NCBI GenBank assembly: GCA_963970005.1
Contig: CAXAMN010027461.1
Coordinates: 388,572 to 452,571 of the forward strand
Direction: 5' to 3'
Length of the DNA stretch: 64,000 bases
Origin: Durusdinium trenchii
Lineage: Eukaryota > Sar > Dinophyceae > Suessiales > Symbiodiniaceae
Shown here: piece after piece, positions 55,881-64,000 of the stretch
Layout of the letters: each line of letters opens with the position of its first letter
Position numbering within the stretch: the stretch's first letter is position 1
Notes under the pieces: generated by a model
What the model was told of the DNA's origin: nothing
What the model saw: only the letters and a program-made list of their open reading frames with translations
Database searches by the model: none
Program-made: the position numbers and the translations under genes

Positions 55881-57885
55881 GTGGGTTGAACACCAGTTAC
55901 CCAACACGTTGACCAAGTTTTGAGGTGACTGAGATTCCCAAAGACAACAGGCAATGCTGTATCTCCCAAGAGTCCTGAACACCCCCAGGGCCCCAGAGAT
56001 TAAACCTAGGTTGCGAGTTTCTGCTTGAGTTGTGAGCAGGGTTTGCCCATAAGAGCTTTCTGAGTCGTGAGTCCTTAGCTCTCCCTGCCTTGGGGGTCTC
56101 TGTATTACACCAACTCCCACAGAAAAATCAGTCTCGCATACAATGAATCAGCAGTCAGATCTGCTTCAGCTCCCACCCTAGAGTGGCATCCCCTTTGAAC
56201 TTGATCTTTTTGGACCTACACAAGCCTGTTTTTGCTTGGACTTCTGAGTGTAGTTTCAGAGTCAGGGTGGTGTAACAAAAGCCTTTGGACTGTTACAACC
56301 GCTGCTGTATACCTGCTTGGTGGTCCTTGTCAAACCCTACCACAAAAGTAGTGTAACTGGGCCACTGACAACGATGGGGACAGGTGTCCAAGTTCCATCC
56401 AGCACTGGAGCCTTTGCTGGGGTCAATGAAATCTGGACCCCTACTTGTGTCTCTAAAAAATAGCGATGAAATCGTGAATTTTTACCCTTTAATGTTGGCG
56501 TTGGAAGGGCCGAACACGCTCGTGTCCAAAACATTCAACACAACCGCGCAGCGCAGTCTGCAGGGGCCGCTTGCAAATCCTTCCCGCCTCCATTTTCAGG
56601 GATGGCAAGAAAGGCGGCACAATGGACTGTGGATATGCTGCGGCTTGCGCTGCAAACCTGGAAAACATGAGACTTGACACGTTTCAAGGAGGCCTGGGCA
56701 ACTTGCAGTTGCAGCATCCAGTTGGCAACAATCAGTGCATCCGACTCCGGGCCTTTAACTTTGACCAGAAAGGTCATAATGCCGCAAAATGCTGCGTGAT
56801 AGCTTGGTGTGGCTTAGGTTTAGGCCTAGTGAGGTTTGCTGTCATCATCTGAACTGAACAATTTGCGTCTCAGAACTTATCAGGTGGCCCGGGAAGGAGA
56901 GAACGTTCGATGAAAGATGCCTCCCCAGCAAGTAGACACTCAGCATTTTGCTATGTATACCATGTCGTGCGTCTGATCAATTGTCTGTCCTTATCCCGCC
57001 AAATGACTAACCGATCCAATGTGAAGGGATTTACAACCAAAACCAAGCAAAGAGGAGCGTGAAAAATTAGCAAAAATAGTGGTGGGCACTCAGACCTGGT
57101 AAACCTGTGGCCGCTATTCAATGAAGCCAGAAAGCCTTGAAATAGGTGTCAATAAAACATCTGCACAGCAACTACTGCGTTGTCAAGAAATGCAGTATAC
57201 ACTGTTGTGTCATTGCATGCCACAATCAGTTTCGCGCTAGGGTCCAAAGAACACTGTCATCTTCATCCAATCTGATGATCACAAAAAGAACGGGGCCAGC
57301 CAAAACTACATGCTTGTGGATGCCATAAGCAAGCACAGCATTTCAGGCGTTTTTCGGTGGGAGATTGTGAGATGATAGTGTAGAGCAATCAATTGTGCAA
57401 TTTTACACTTGTTTGGTCTTCAGCTCTGGCTTTCCATCTCGTTCAGTATCTTTCACGCACATCCCAAATGCCAGGTGAGGGTTAGATTTTATCACAGCTA
57501 ACTCCTCCTTCCCTTCCCTCCCCTCCCCTTCCCTTCCCTTCCATTTACAAGCCAATTGGAATGCTAGAATATTACCCATATTGCAAAAAAATCATGTAAT
57601 TGATTGCACCTATGCGTTTTTTAGACTAATTGAGCCAGACTCTAGGCCCTAGGCCTGGATTAATTTTCTACGGATTCTGCTTGAGGAGGCTTCCCACTGG
57701 CCGAATACTATTGGAGATACGTCGTTAATTTTGAACCGCCCTACCCCTGGCAAAACTCTACAATAAATTAACCCACCGGTATACTATGAGGGTCCTTTCA
57801 TATTTTTTGCTTTTGTAAGTCTATGAAAACACACGTTTGATCAATTCTAGTTGATGGCCTAATTCATCTTGATTATTAGTTGAGG
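55881..57885. other. No recognisable gene
   Basis: Includes a polypyrimidine tract (ccctcccctccccttccc) near 57505-57545. Otherwise nothing recognised. Confidence 0.45.
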
Positions 57886-57887
57886 GG

Positions 57888-58101
57888 TGCGCAGCCTCTC
57901 CACAACCTCCTGGTTATCATGCCAATTAATTGCATTCCCCCACTTAGGTTTCATCAAAATTCTCGACACATTTTCGGAGAAAACCATTGAGAACAAGTAA
58001 CTGATAACTGAGTACCCTCCCGAATTGGTTTTTGCGGACAGGTTGTTTTGACCTCAAAAGGGGGCCTGCGGTAGACGGAGTTGAGTGGACTGATTTGCGC
58101 A
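57888..58101 (-). repeat. Candidate 3' LTR of the second copia element
   Basis: The right boundary is placed by the polypurine tract at 58102; the plus-strand end ...TGCGCA gives a minus-strand LTR start TGCGCAAATC. A TGCGCA at 57888 would make a 214-bp LTR with TG...CA ends, but the partner LTR is off the window, so the left end and target duplication cannot be checked. Confidence 0.3.
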
Positions 58102-58111
58102 CTCCTCCTTT
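58102..58111 (-). other. Polypurine tract of the second copia element
   Basis: On the minus strand AAAGGAGGAG precedes TGCGCA, 37 bp after the stop codon at 58148. Confidence 0.55.
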
Positions 58112-58147
58112 GGCATCGGAGTTCAGCTTTGCTGGTTCCTTTGCCAA

Positions 58148-59626
58148 CTAGAAAGGGAGGCTGGCTGCATCCATGAAGGGATGGTGTACGTCCATCATGG
58201 TATAAATCTCTAGCTTTCTCTCGTGGTTCCCTTCACGGTCAGCCTTCGTCCACTCGTCCTGCAGCTTCAGCATGTGCTGCTTTGCCCTGAGACCTGATCT
58301 TGCCTCTGGGCCATCGAACTCAGCTAGAGCGTTAAACTCATCTTTCGTGATCCAGGAACTTGTTGCCTGTCTCACTGTTGGATCTTCGATCCCTGACTCC
58401 GGAACTGGCAGATCTTCTTCTGCCCACTCCACTTGCTCTGGCTGCTCAGTCACCTCCATCGATGCCGTAGGCACGTCTTCCTCACTCTCAGGCTCACGAG
58501 TCTCGATGAATCGAACAGGAATCTCGACCACTTCACCACTGTCGAGACGAACGGTCACCGTCTCTTCACCCTCCATGGCCTCATCCTCGGTGTTCCTGTA
58601 AGGCCTCAAGTCCATAGGCCCATCATCCTTCTCACAAGCTTCCTTGTATGCCTTGATTTGGGCATGGATTCTCCTCCAATCGAAATCCCTGTTGGAACGT
58701 TGAAGGTAGTCCCAGTGCTTCCAATCCTCTTCTTTGACCTCTTCATTGTCAACATATCCAGAAGCTTTCACTAGTCCTCGATGAATCCTCTCGATGTAAC
58801 CCTTCATTGCCTTCATCTCTTCTCGCATGCCTTGCACATAGGCTCTTGTTGAGACACCGTTCACATAGGCACTGTCCTTTGCGTCTGCTATCTTCACCTT
58901 CAGCTCTTCCACCACTCGCCATAGCCACCACACAGCCAATGCGAGTCCTGCAATCATCAACATCAGTACCATGATGAAGATCATAGTGCCATAGCCAATC
59001 ATCGGAGCTTCCTCCACCACTTCTGACCTCTCTGCAGTCACCTGCTCAAGACCCCCGAAGAGGAGGATCCTGTTCAACAGCTTCGCCAGCTTGTTGATCT
59101 TGATGCCATTCATCTTGCTCTCTTCCAACCTGGTGAGCTCCTCCTCTCCAATTCTCTCGTCAGTGCTGCTTCTGGTGTTGCACCAGTAGAGGATCAGAGT
59201 GATTCTGGATCTCGATAGCGGCTTCGTGCCCAGGTCGGCCACATTGTAGGTGGTCCCCACAGCTTTGACTTGCAGCTCCTCCTGCGCCACTAAATCTTGG
59301 GTCCACAGCAATTTGCCAGCTATGTGACGCAGCTTGCCTGGTCCTCGTCGGTGACAAAGGTGTAGTGCAGCCGAGTTATCCACGAGGCACTCATGTCTCA
59401 CCGTCTCCTCCATCAAAAATTCTAGGCACCTCTTCAGGTAGATACCATCTGCGGCTGAACTCACCAAAGCGTTCAGCTCTGCCTCTGCCGACGACAATGC
59501 CACACTCTTTTGACCTCGAGAGCTGCTGAAGATCATCATCCCATTCAACATGTGGATAGCTGCTGATGTTGACCTCCTGTGACTCTTTGATCCTGACCAA
59601 TCACTATCACTGAAGGTTTCGAGCAA
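58148..59626 (-). CDS. Copia RNase H with C-terminal transmembrane/coiled domain
   Basis: 492 codons, opening in frame at a TTG; the true coding start lies upstream in the pol frame, so this is the continuation of the 59607-64000 polyprotein after a frameshift. Residues 1-145 are RNase H: D7/D9 (FSDSDW), E48 (SSAEAEL), D83 (LVDNSAA) and D131 (NVADLGTK), all four acidic positions kept. Residues 208-236 form a strong transmembrane helix (MIGYGTMIFIMVLMLMIAGL then ALAVWWLWRVV), followed by a coiled, very acidic ~250-residue tail rich in Glu. This tail is not part of a normal copia pol and recalls env-like extra ORFs of some plant copia lineages. Intact to its stop. Confidence 0.85.
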   Translation of the reverse strand: MLETFSDSDWSGSKSHRRSTSAAIHMLNGMMIFSSSRGQKSVALSSAEAELNALVSSAADGIYLKRCLEFLMEETVRHECLVDNSAALHLCHRRGPGKLRHIAGKLLWTQDLVAQEELQVKAVGTTYNVADLGTKPLSRSRITLILYWCNTRSSTDERIGEEELTRLEESKMNGIKINKLAKLLNRILLFGGLEQVTAERSEVVEEAPMIGYGTMIFIMVLMLMIAGLALAVWWLWRVVEELKVKIADAKDSAYVNGVSTRAYVQGMREEMKAMKGYIERIHRGLVKASGYVDNEEVKEEDWKHWDYLQRSNRDFDWRRIHAQIKAYKEACEKDDGPMDLRPYRNTEDEAMEGEETVTVRLDSGEVVEIPVRFIETREPESEEDVPTASMEVTEQPEQVEWAEEDLPVPESGIEDPTVRQATSSWITKDEFNALAEFDGPEARSGLRAKQHMLKLQDEWTKADREGNHERKLEIYTMMDVHHPFMDAASLPF

Positions 59627-62600
59627 CCCACCTTGATTCCACTGTGCGGCTCACCAAGCCATGTCCTGGTTCCACCACTTCAAGCACGCTATACTGACCC
59701 CTTGTGTTCTTGAGGTATCCAACAAGTTTTCCCAACTTCTTCAAACTGCTGGTGGTAGGGCGCGACATCGTTGAAGCCAATTCTTTGATGGTATAAGAAA
59801 CATCGGGCCGTTCTTGCGAGAGGTATATGCCACATCCAACCAAGGAACGGTAGAGGCTTGCCAACTCGGGCTTCAGTTCAACTGATCCATCAGGCTCAAG
59901 CACCTCCTGGCCGCAAGGAAGTTTCTGCCCTTTCACTCTTCCCATCTGCTCCTCGTATGCCTCGACCATCTGCTCGGCATACTTACCAGGCATCACTTTC
60001 AGCCCTTTCTCCATCTCCACGTATGTCCTCCGCAAGAATTGGAAGGAACTGTCCATGCCTGTCAGATGCTGTTCTGCGATCTCGAAGCTCTTCCTCAAGT
60101 CTGGGATGAACGTGTTCACCACATAGTCTTGTTCTCCAACGAACATCACATCATCGACGTGGATCAACAGCATCATCTTCTGTCCACAACGTCCCAGGCA
60201 CGGGTTGATCTGGGAAAAGACGAAGCCTCTAGCCCTCAGCCAGTTGGTCAAATGCTCGAACCATGCCTTGGCTCCAATTCGTTGTCCTGGGAGATTTCGT
60301 TTCACTTCGAAATGCCCACTGGCGGTGCTCACCTGGGTTGGAACCGCTTGAGGGACCTGTAGGAAGGCATCTTTGATGTCGAGTGCTCCTATCGTGTAGC
60401 GAGGTCCTCCATGCTCTTCCTCCTGCTTCTTCATCAAATAGATTGCTGGAAGAAGTCGTAGTGCTTGCCCTCCAGACGCTGGGCTGTGCACATCATCTCG
60501 ACGATCATTTGCGTACTCTCGAGCCACCAATCTTGATCTTCTGAGAAATTGCTTTGGTGCTCCGGGTTCATTTGTCCTCTGCTTGGCCCTCCAATCTCTC
60601 ACGAACCTCGTAGTGAGATCCTTGTAGCCCTCAATCTTTCTATCCAGCGGGGTGATCACTCCCAGCCTCTCAAGTCGCTTCTCCTCCACTTCATCTGCTA
60701 GATCATCAATCCACTTGGGCGGATCTGGCGGCACTCGATCAAGCGGTGCACTAGACCACAAAGCCTCGGGAATCTCCAGAGCCATTTCATCTTCCTCTCC
60801 GTCCTCATAGTTCCACACGGTCAACTCCTCCTCACCGATGATGTAGTCCATGTGGTAGTACGAATCTTCACCAACCTGTGTGATCTCCACTCTCCTCTCC
60901 GTATTGGGCTCTTCCTGTTGCTTCAATCTCTTGGGATCAGGCGTTGGTGCTTCCAACGGATGGATAGGTTTCTCGATGGTCATCTTCATCTTTTTGCCTT
61001 CCACCTCTTCATACTCTGGGCTCCCTGTCTTCTGGGCCGTACTCCTGGGTGTCGAAGGAGCATGTAGAGGTCGATGATGAGGATTTGAAGGACCGGCCTG
61101 ATTTCTCCTCTCATCAATAGCCATCGGTGAGGTCACCTTCACAAGCTCTGGAACCTCTTCCTCCACATAATCCTTGCGTTTGTCCTCCGCCAATCTCTTT
61201 TCTTCTGGATCTTGTGGTCCACCATTTCCATCGCCCTTCTCTCCTGTCGGTGTCTCGTCGATCAAGTCCTTTGCCTCTTCTCTCTTCCCAGCGTGGGACT
61301 TCACAAAAGCGAGGATCTCCTGAGCATCCACATCATCCGGCGACACTCCGCTGCTCGGGGGCAGCGCCTGGCTCATGGGCATGCCAACCATCGAGGCCAT
61401 CCTCTTTGACGGTACAATTCTGCCTCCAAAGTTCTGCTGATACTCCCAGCTGTAGGCGGTGAACCCTTTGTAGCACATGAGGTTCTTCTTACTGGCGTCA
61501 ACCATCCTCCTCATAGATCTACTCAAGTAGACCCTGTTGGCATCCCCAATCACCCAGTTGTCTTGGATTTCCGTCTTTCCCAAGTAGATGCCAATCTTCC
61601 ACTTAGGATCTGCTTTGAAACCTTGTTTCGGCTTGCAGTAGGCGAAGCAAACTTCCCCGAAGTTGCACAACTTGCCTTCATAGGAACGACCATGGGCCAG
61701 TTCATAGCTCGTCGATCCATGGAATGGTTGGAATCTGTTGATCAGCCATGCACTATGCCTGCACGCCCAGCTCCAAATTGGGTGTTGGCTTTGGAACCTC
61801 AGCTCAATCCTCTCGGCCAGGTCCTCCATCAAGGTCGCTGCAAGCGAGCGGATCCTTTGGACGGCATTCTCAACCAATCCATTCCCTGCCGAGTCATAGA
61901 TCTTTGTCGTCCTCATCGTAGTCTTCAGCCCCATCGCCGATCTGGCAGTCACCAAGAGCTTGAGAATCTGGCGCAACGTAGGTTCGTTGTCACCGTAGTA
62001 CTGAACCTCCTCGTGGCCCAACGCCTGGGTGAAGGCGAGCAGCTCATGGGTGATCAGACTCATTTGATTCTTTGATTTCACCGGCAAGGCTAGCAAATAG
62101 CCTGTCTGTGAGCAAACCGCGATGAGTAGGAGGGCACCACGCTCCACCTCCAGTCCAGCCTGTGCACCATCTTCTGCCTCTTCTCCAATTGCCCCTGAGC
62201 CTGAAGACTTCACATAGCAAAAGTCGAACGACACTGTGGGGCATCCCTGCTCATGGGACCTTCCCGTCCTCCGGCGCTGGTCTTGCCTGGCTCGGTGTTT
62301 CAGGCAAGCTGTACACCAAGGCTGGTAAGGTAGATGTGTGAGTTCATGTCGACGTCTCTCTTCAACACTATGTTCACGAGCTGATGCCTGCTCCAAGGGA
62401 ATGCGCTCTTCCATTGATCTTCCTTGGGCTGCTAAGTCTCTAGCCATGAGAAGCTCCAACTGGTGTTGGTGCGCCATCAACCTGTTGAAGCACTTTTGTT
62501 TTCCTCCACTCTGCCCAATGCGATAGAAGGCGCAGGCAGCTCGCAGACTCCGAAGGGGACTGTCCAAGGTCAGCACAATCCCATTCACTTGAAGTTGAGA

Positions 62601-64000
62601 AGGGACTGCCACTCCAATCTCCAGCCGTGCCTCTTGATCTTCAAGGCTAGCACCCTGGTCACGTTCTCCACCAGGAATGTCCACTCCTTCCACTTCTTCA
62701 TCCTCCACAGCCTCAGGCACTGCCAGCTCCTCCATGCCTTCAGGGCTTGGCTTGAAGTGAAATCTATCCATCACCTCGAAACCAAAGGTCTCCGGCACCG
62801 TCCCGCTTGGAGCAATGAAGGTCATCGCCCGACTCCTTTCCTCCTCCTTCAACTCTTCAATAGGCTCCTCCTGCTCCCAGAGCCCATCAAGCGGCTCAGC
62901 CATTTCAACCAATTCCCATTGCCCACGGCGTTCCACCAGCGTCGACCTGCACAGGCCTTCAACCTGGTCTTTGAATTCTGGCACAAACTGAGGGGTCTGG
63001 TAATGATGGCTGGAATGAATACCCAACCAAAAATCACCTTTCTTCTGCCACCCATACCTGCCAACTGCTGTCTCTTGAAGCTCTGAGCCAAGTCTCACAT
63101 TCAGTGTGCGAATCGAGCAGGGTTCGTGAATCATCCTGATGTGGGCACGAACCACCAAGCTCTGGTTCTGAAACACCAAGGGGATCTCGATCTCGTCATG
63201 CTTGAGACACTGGGTTCTTCCATCGATGGACCAGCCTGTCCTCAACAACCTGCCATACGACAATATGGGCTGGCTCACTAGGTCGGAGAAGGTGACTCTC
63301 TCCTTGACGATCACCTCTCGCCCCTCCTTGGAGTGCACGACGATGTCCACATCGCTATGGCCGTAGGTTTGGATCTTGGTGCCTTGTGCATCCTGGAGGT
63401 ATGGACACACTCCCATTACGGGCTTCCCTTTTCCCATCAGATGCCCTGGAAAGAGGGAGGCATCTGCGCCTGAGTCCACGATCACGCTGATCATTTCTTC
63501 ATTCTCACTGCCCTGGTAGTCCACCTCCATGTTCTCAATCTGCTGGTGGATGGTGTTGATGACATATTCCCTGTCCTGTTCATCCTCACCTTCCTCGTCA
63601 GTGGCAATGCTGTAGTACTCCACTGATGACCTCGGACTCTCTTGAATCATGCGAATTGAGCCAGTCAGCGCTGTCTCTCTCAGATCAAAAACTGCTGGCT
63701 GTGAAACACGGCGAATTGCCTTTGATGCTCCATCTCCACCACTCGTAGTGCTTGTCGTGGTTGTGGCGGTCATGGATCCTTGCTGACTGCTGGATGTCAT
63801 ACTCGGTGCAGGTGGAGCTTCCACTTGACGCACTCTCCAACAATCTTTTGACATGTGGCCTGGTTTCCCACACGTCCAGCACACCTCACTGGTGCCCTTT
63901 CCTTTTCCCCCCTTCTCCTTGCCTCCTTTCCCTTTGCCATTCTTGGCGCCACCATCTGACTTGCCCTTGCCTTTGTCTTTGCCCTTGTCAGCTTTGCCCT
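59607..64000 (-). CDS. Copia Gag-Pol polyprotein (partial, runs off right edge)
   Basis: The open frame enters from beyond 64000 through a Gly/Lys linker (GKGKGKGK-like), so the GTG at 63884 is not the start. Numbering from 63884: CCHC knuckle at residues 2-15 (CWTCGKPGHMSKDC); protease SVIVDSGADASLF (D137, codon 63476); integrase zinc domain H513/H517/C524/C527; catalytic D554 (SFDFC), D632 (YYGDNEP) and E672 (GLVENAVQR); integrase C-terminal domain around 742-790; RT 1100-1400 with D1169 (ALDIKDAFL) and D1244/D1245 (IHVDDV). The D-to-E spacing (39) is slightly longer than D35E. RT is complete, unlike the other element. It ends at 59607 (...WVARNLQ), where RNase H continues in another frame: a one-step frameshift within ~59626-59660. 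Confidence 0.9.
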   Translation of the reverse strand, partial: GKADKGKDKGKGKSDGGAKNGKGKGGKEKGGKGKGTSEVCWTCGKPGHMSKDCWRVRQVEAPPAPSMTSSSQQGSMTATTTTSTTSGGDGASKAIRRVSQPAVFDLRETALTGSIRMIQESPRSSVEYYSIATDEEGEDEQDREYVINTIHQQIENMEVDYQGSENEEMISVIVDSGADASLFPGHLMGKGKPVMGVCPYLQDAQGTKIQTYGHSDVDIVVHSKEGREVIVKERVTFSDLVSQPILSYGRLLRTGWSIDGRTQCLKHDEIEIPLVFQNQSLVVRAHIRMIHEPCSIRTLNVRLGSELQETAVGRYGWQKKGDFWLGIHSSHHYQTPQFVPEFKDQVEGLCRSTLVERRGQWELVEMAEPLDGLWEQEEPIEELKEEERSRAMTFIAPSGTVPETFGFEVMDRFHFKPSPEGMEELAVPEAVEDEEVEGVDIPGGERDQGASLEDQEARLEIGVAVPSQLQVNGIVLTLDSPLRSLRAACAFYRIGQSGGKQKCFNRLMAHQHQLELLMARDLAAQGRSMEERIPLEQASAREHSVEERRRHELTHLPYQPWCTACLKHRARQDQRRRTGRSHEQGCPTVSFDFCYVKSSGSGAIGEEAEDGAQAGLEVERGALLLIAVCSQTGYLLALPVKSKNQMSLITHELLAFTQALGHEEVQYYGDNEPTLRQILKLLVTARSAMGLKTTMRTTKIYDSAGNGLVENAVQRIRSLAATLMEDLAERIELRFQSQHPIWSWACRHSAWLINRFQPFHGSTSYELAHGRSYEGKLCNFGEVCFAYCKPKQGFKADPKWKIGIYLGKTEIQDNWVIGDANRVYLSRSMRRMVDASKKNLMCYKGFTAYSWEYQQNFGGRIVPSKRMASMVGMPMSQALPPSSGVSPDDVDAQEILAFVKSHAGKREEAKDLIDETPTGEKGDGNGGPQDPEEKRLAEDKRKDYVEEEVPELVKVTSPMAIDERRNQAGPSNPHHRPLHAPSTPRSTAQKTGSPEYEEVEGKKMKMTIEKPIHPLEAPTPDPKRLKQQEEPNTERRVEITQVGEDSYYHMDYIIGEEELTVWNYEDGEEDEMALEIPEALWSSAPLDRVPPDPPKWIDDLADEVEEKRLERLGVITPLDRKIEGYKDLTTRFVRDWRAKQRTNEPGAPKQFLRRSRLVAREYANDRRDDVHSPASGGQALRLLPAIYLMKKQEEEHGGPRYTIGALDIKDAFLQVPQAVPTQVSTASGHFEVKRNLPGQRIGAKAWFEHLTNWLRARGFVFSQINPCLGRCGQKMMLLIHVDDVMFVGEQDYVVNTFIPDLRKSFEIAEQHLTGMDSSFQFLRRTYVEMEKGLKVMPGKYAEQMVEAYEEQMGRVKGQKLPCGQEVLEPDGSVELKPELASLYRSLVGCGIYLSQERPDVSYTIKELASTMSRPTTSSLKKLGKLVGYLKNTRGQYSVLEVVEPGHGLVSRTVESRWVARNLQ

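Larger units (their letters stand above)
58102..64000 (-). mobile_element. Second Ty1/copia retrotransposon, truncated by window edge
   Basis: A minus-strand copia element distinct from the one at 6777-15436. It lacks the SAP-like, zinc-ribbon and methyltransferase-like modules, uses a DSGA protease and keeps every catalytic motif. The 5' LTR, PBS and most of gag lie beyond 64000. One frameshift splits pol between RT and RNase H. An extra membrane/coiled domain follows RNase H. Confidence 0.92.

Overview
The window looks like repeat-dominated nuclear DNA of a dinoflagellate, most likely a core lineage such as Symbiodiniaceae or Polarella. The support is indirect. There are two Ty1/copia retrotransposons whose proteins have glycine/lysine-rich linkers and extra domains. 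There are non-LTR remnants ending in CxxC zinc-ribbon modules. A decayed gene with a methyltransferase-like fold has a 16-base match to the dinoflagellate spliced leader upstream of it. No intact host gene, rRNA, tRNA or CRISPR array was recognised. All recognisable coding material lies on the minus strand.

Layout. 1-6770: tandem, inverted and dispersed repeats, including a ~720-760 bp satellite in three copies (3211-5230), two perfect hairpins (925-1045) and an AT-rich inverted array (5430-6740). 6777-15436: a complete but broken copia element, bounded by 287-bp LTRs and a 5-bp target duplication (ATTAG). On the minus strand it carries gag with a zinc knuckle, a SAP-like motif, a topoisomerase-type zinc ribbon, an aspartic protease, a methyltransferase-like domain, an integrase, an RT with an internal deletion, and RNase H. 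15442-22735: mostly featureless, with minisatellites and a TCTAGA/AGATCT-rich array (18880-19440). 22740-24050: a fragment of a non-LTR element. 24055-35800: dispersed repeats, minisatellites and a trinucleotide array. 35819-41940: two ~0.8-1.0 kb diverged direct repeats bracketing a decayed non-LTR element (endonuclease, RNase H-like and zinc-ribbon remnants). 46790-47345: a repeat pair. 47391-51168: a decayed ~3.8 kb gene with an N-terminal membrane region, a methyltransferase-like domain and an acidic tail. 54155-55034: a weak RT-like remnant. 58102-64000: a second, much better preserved copia element that runs off the right edge, split by one frameshift and carrying an extra C-terminal membrane/coiled domain.

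Working together. The two copia elements are different lineages: protease DTA versus DSGA, with and without the methyltransferase-like domain. The methyltransferase-like fold occurs in the first copia element and in the unrelated 47-51 kb gene, which suggests a domain shared among mobile or mobilised genes in this genome. The second copia element keeps all catalytic residues and is probably a young copy. The first keeps ~97% identical LTRs but has lost part of its RT, so it could only have moved with help in trans.
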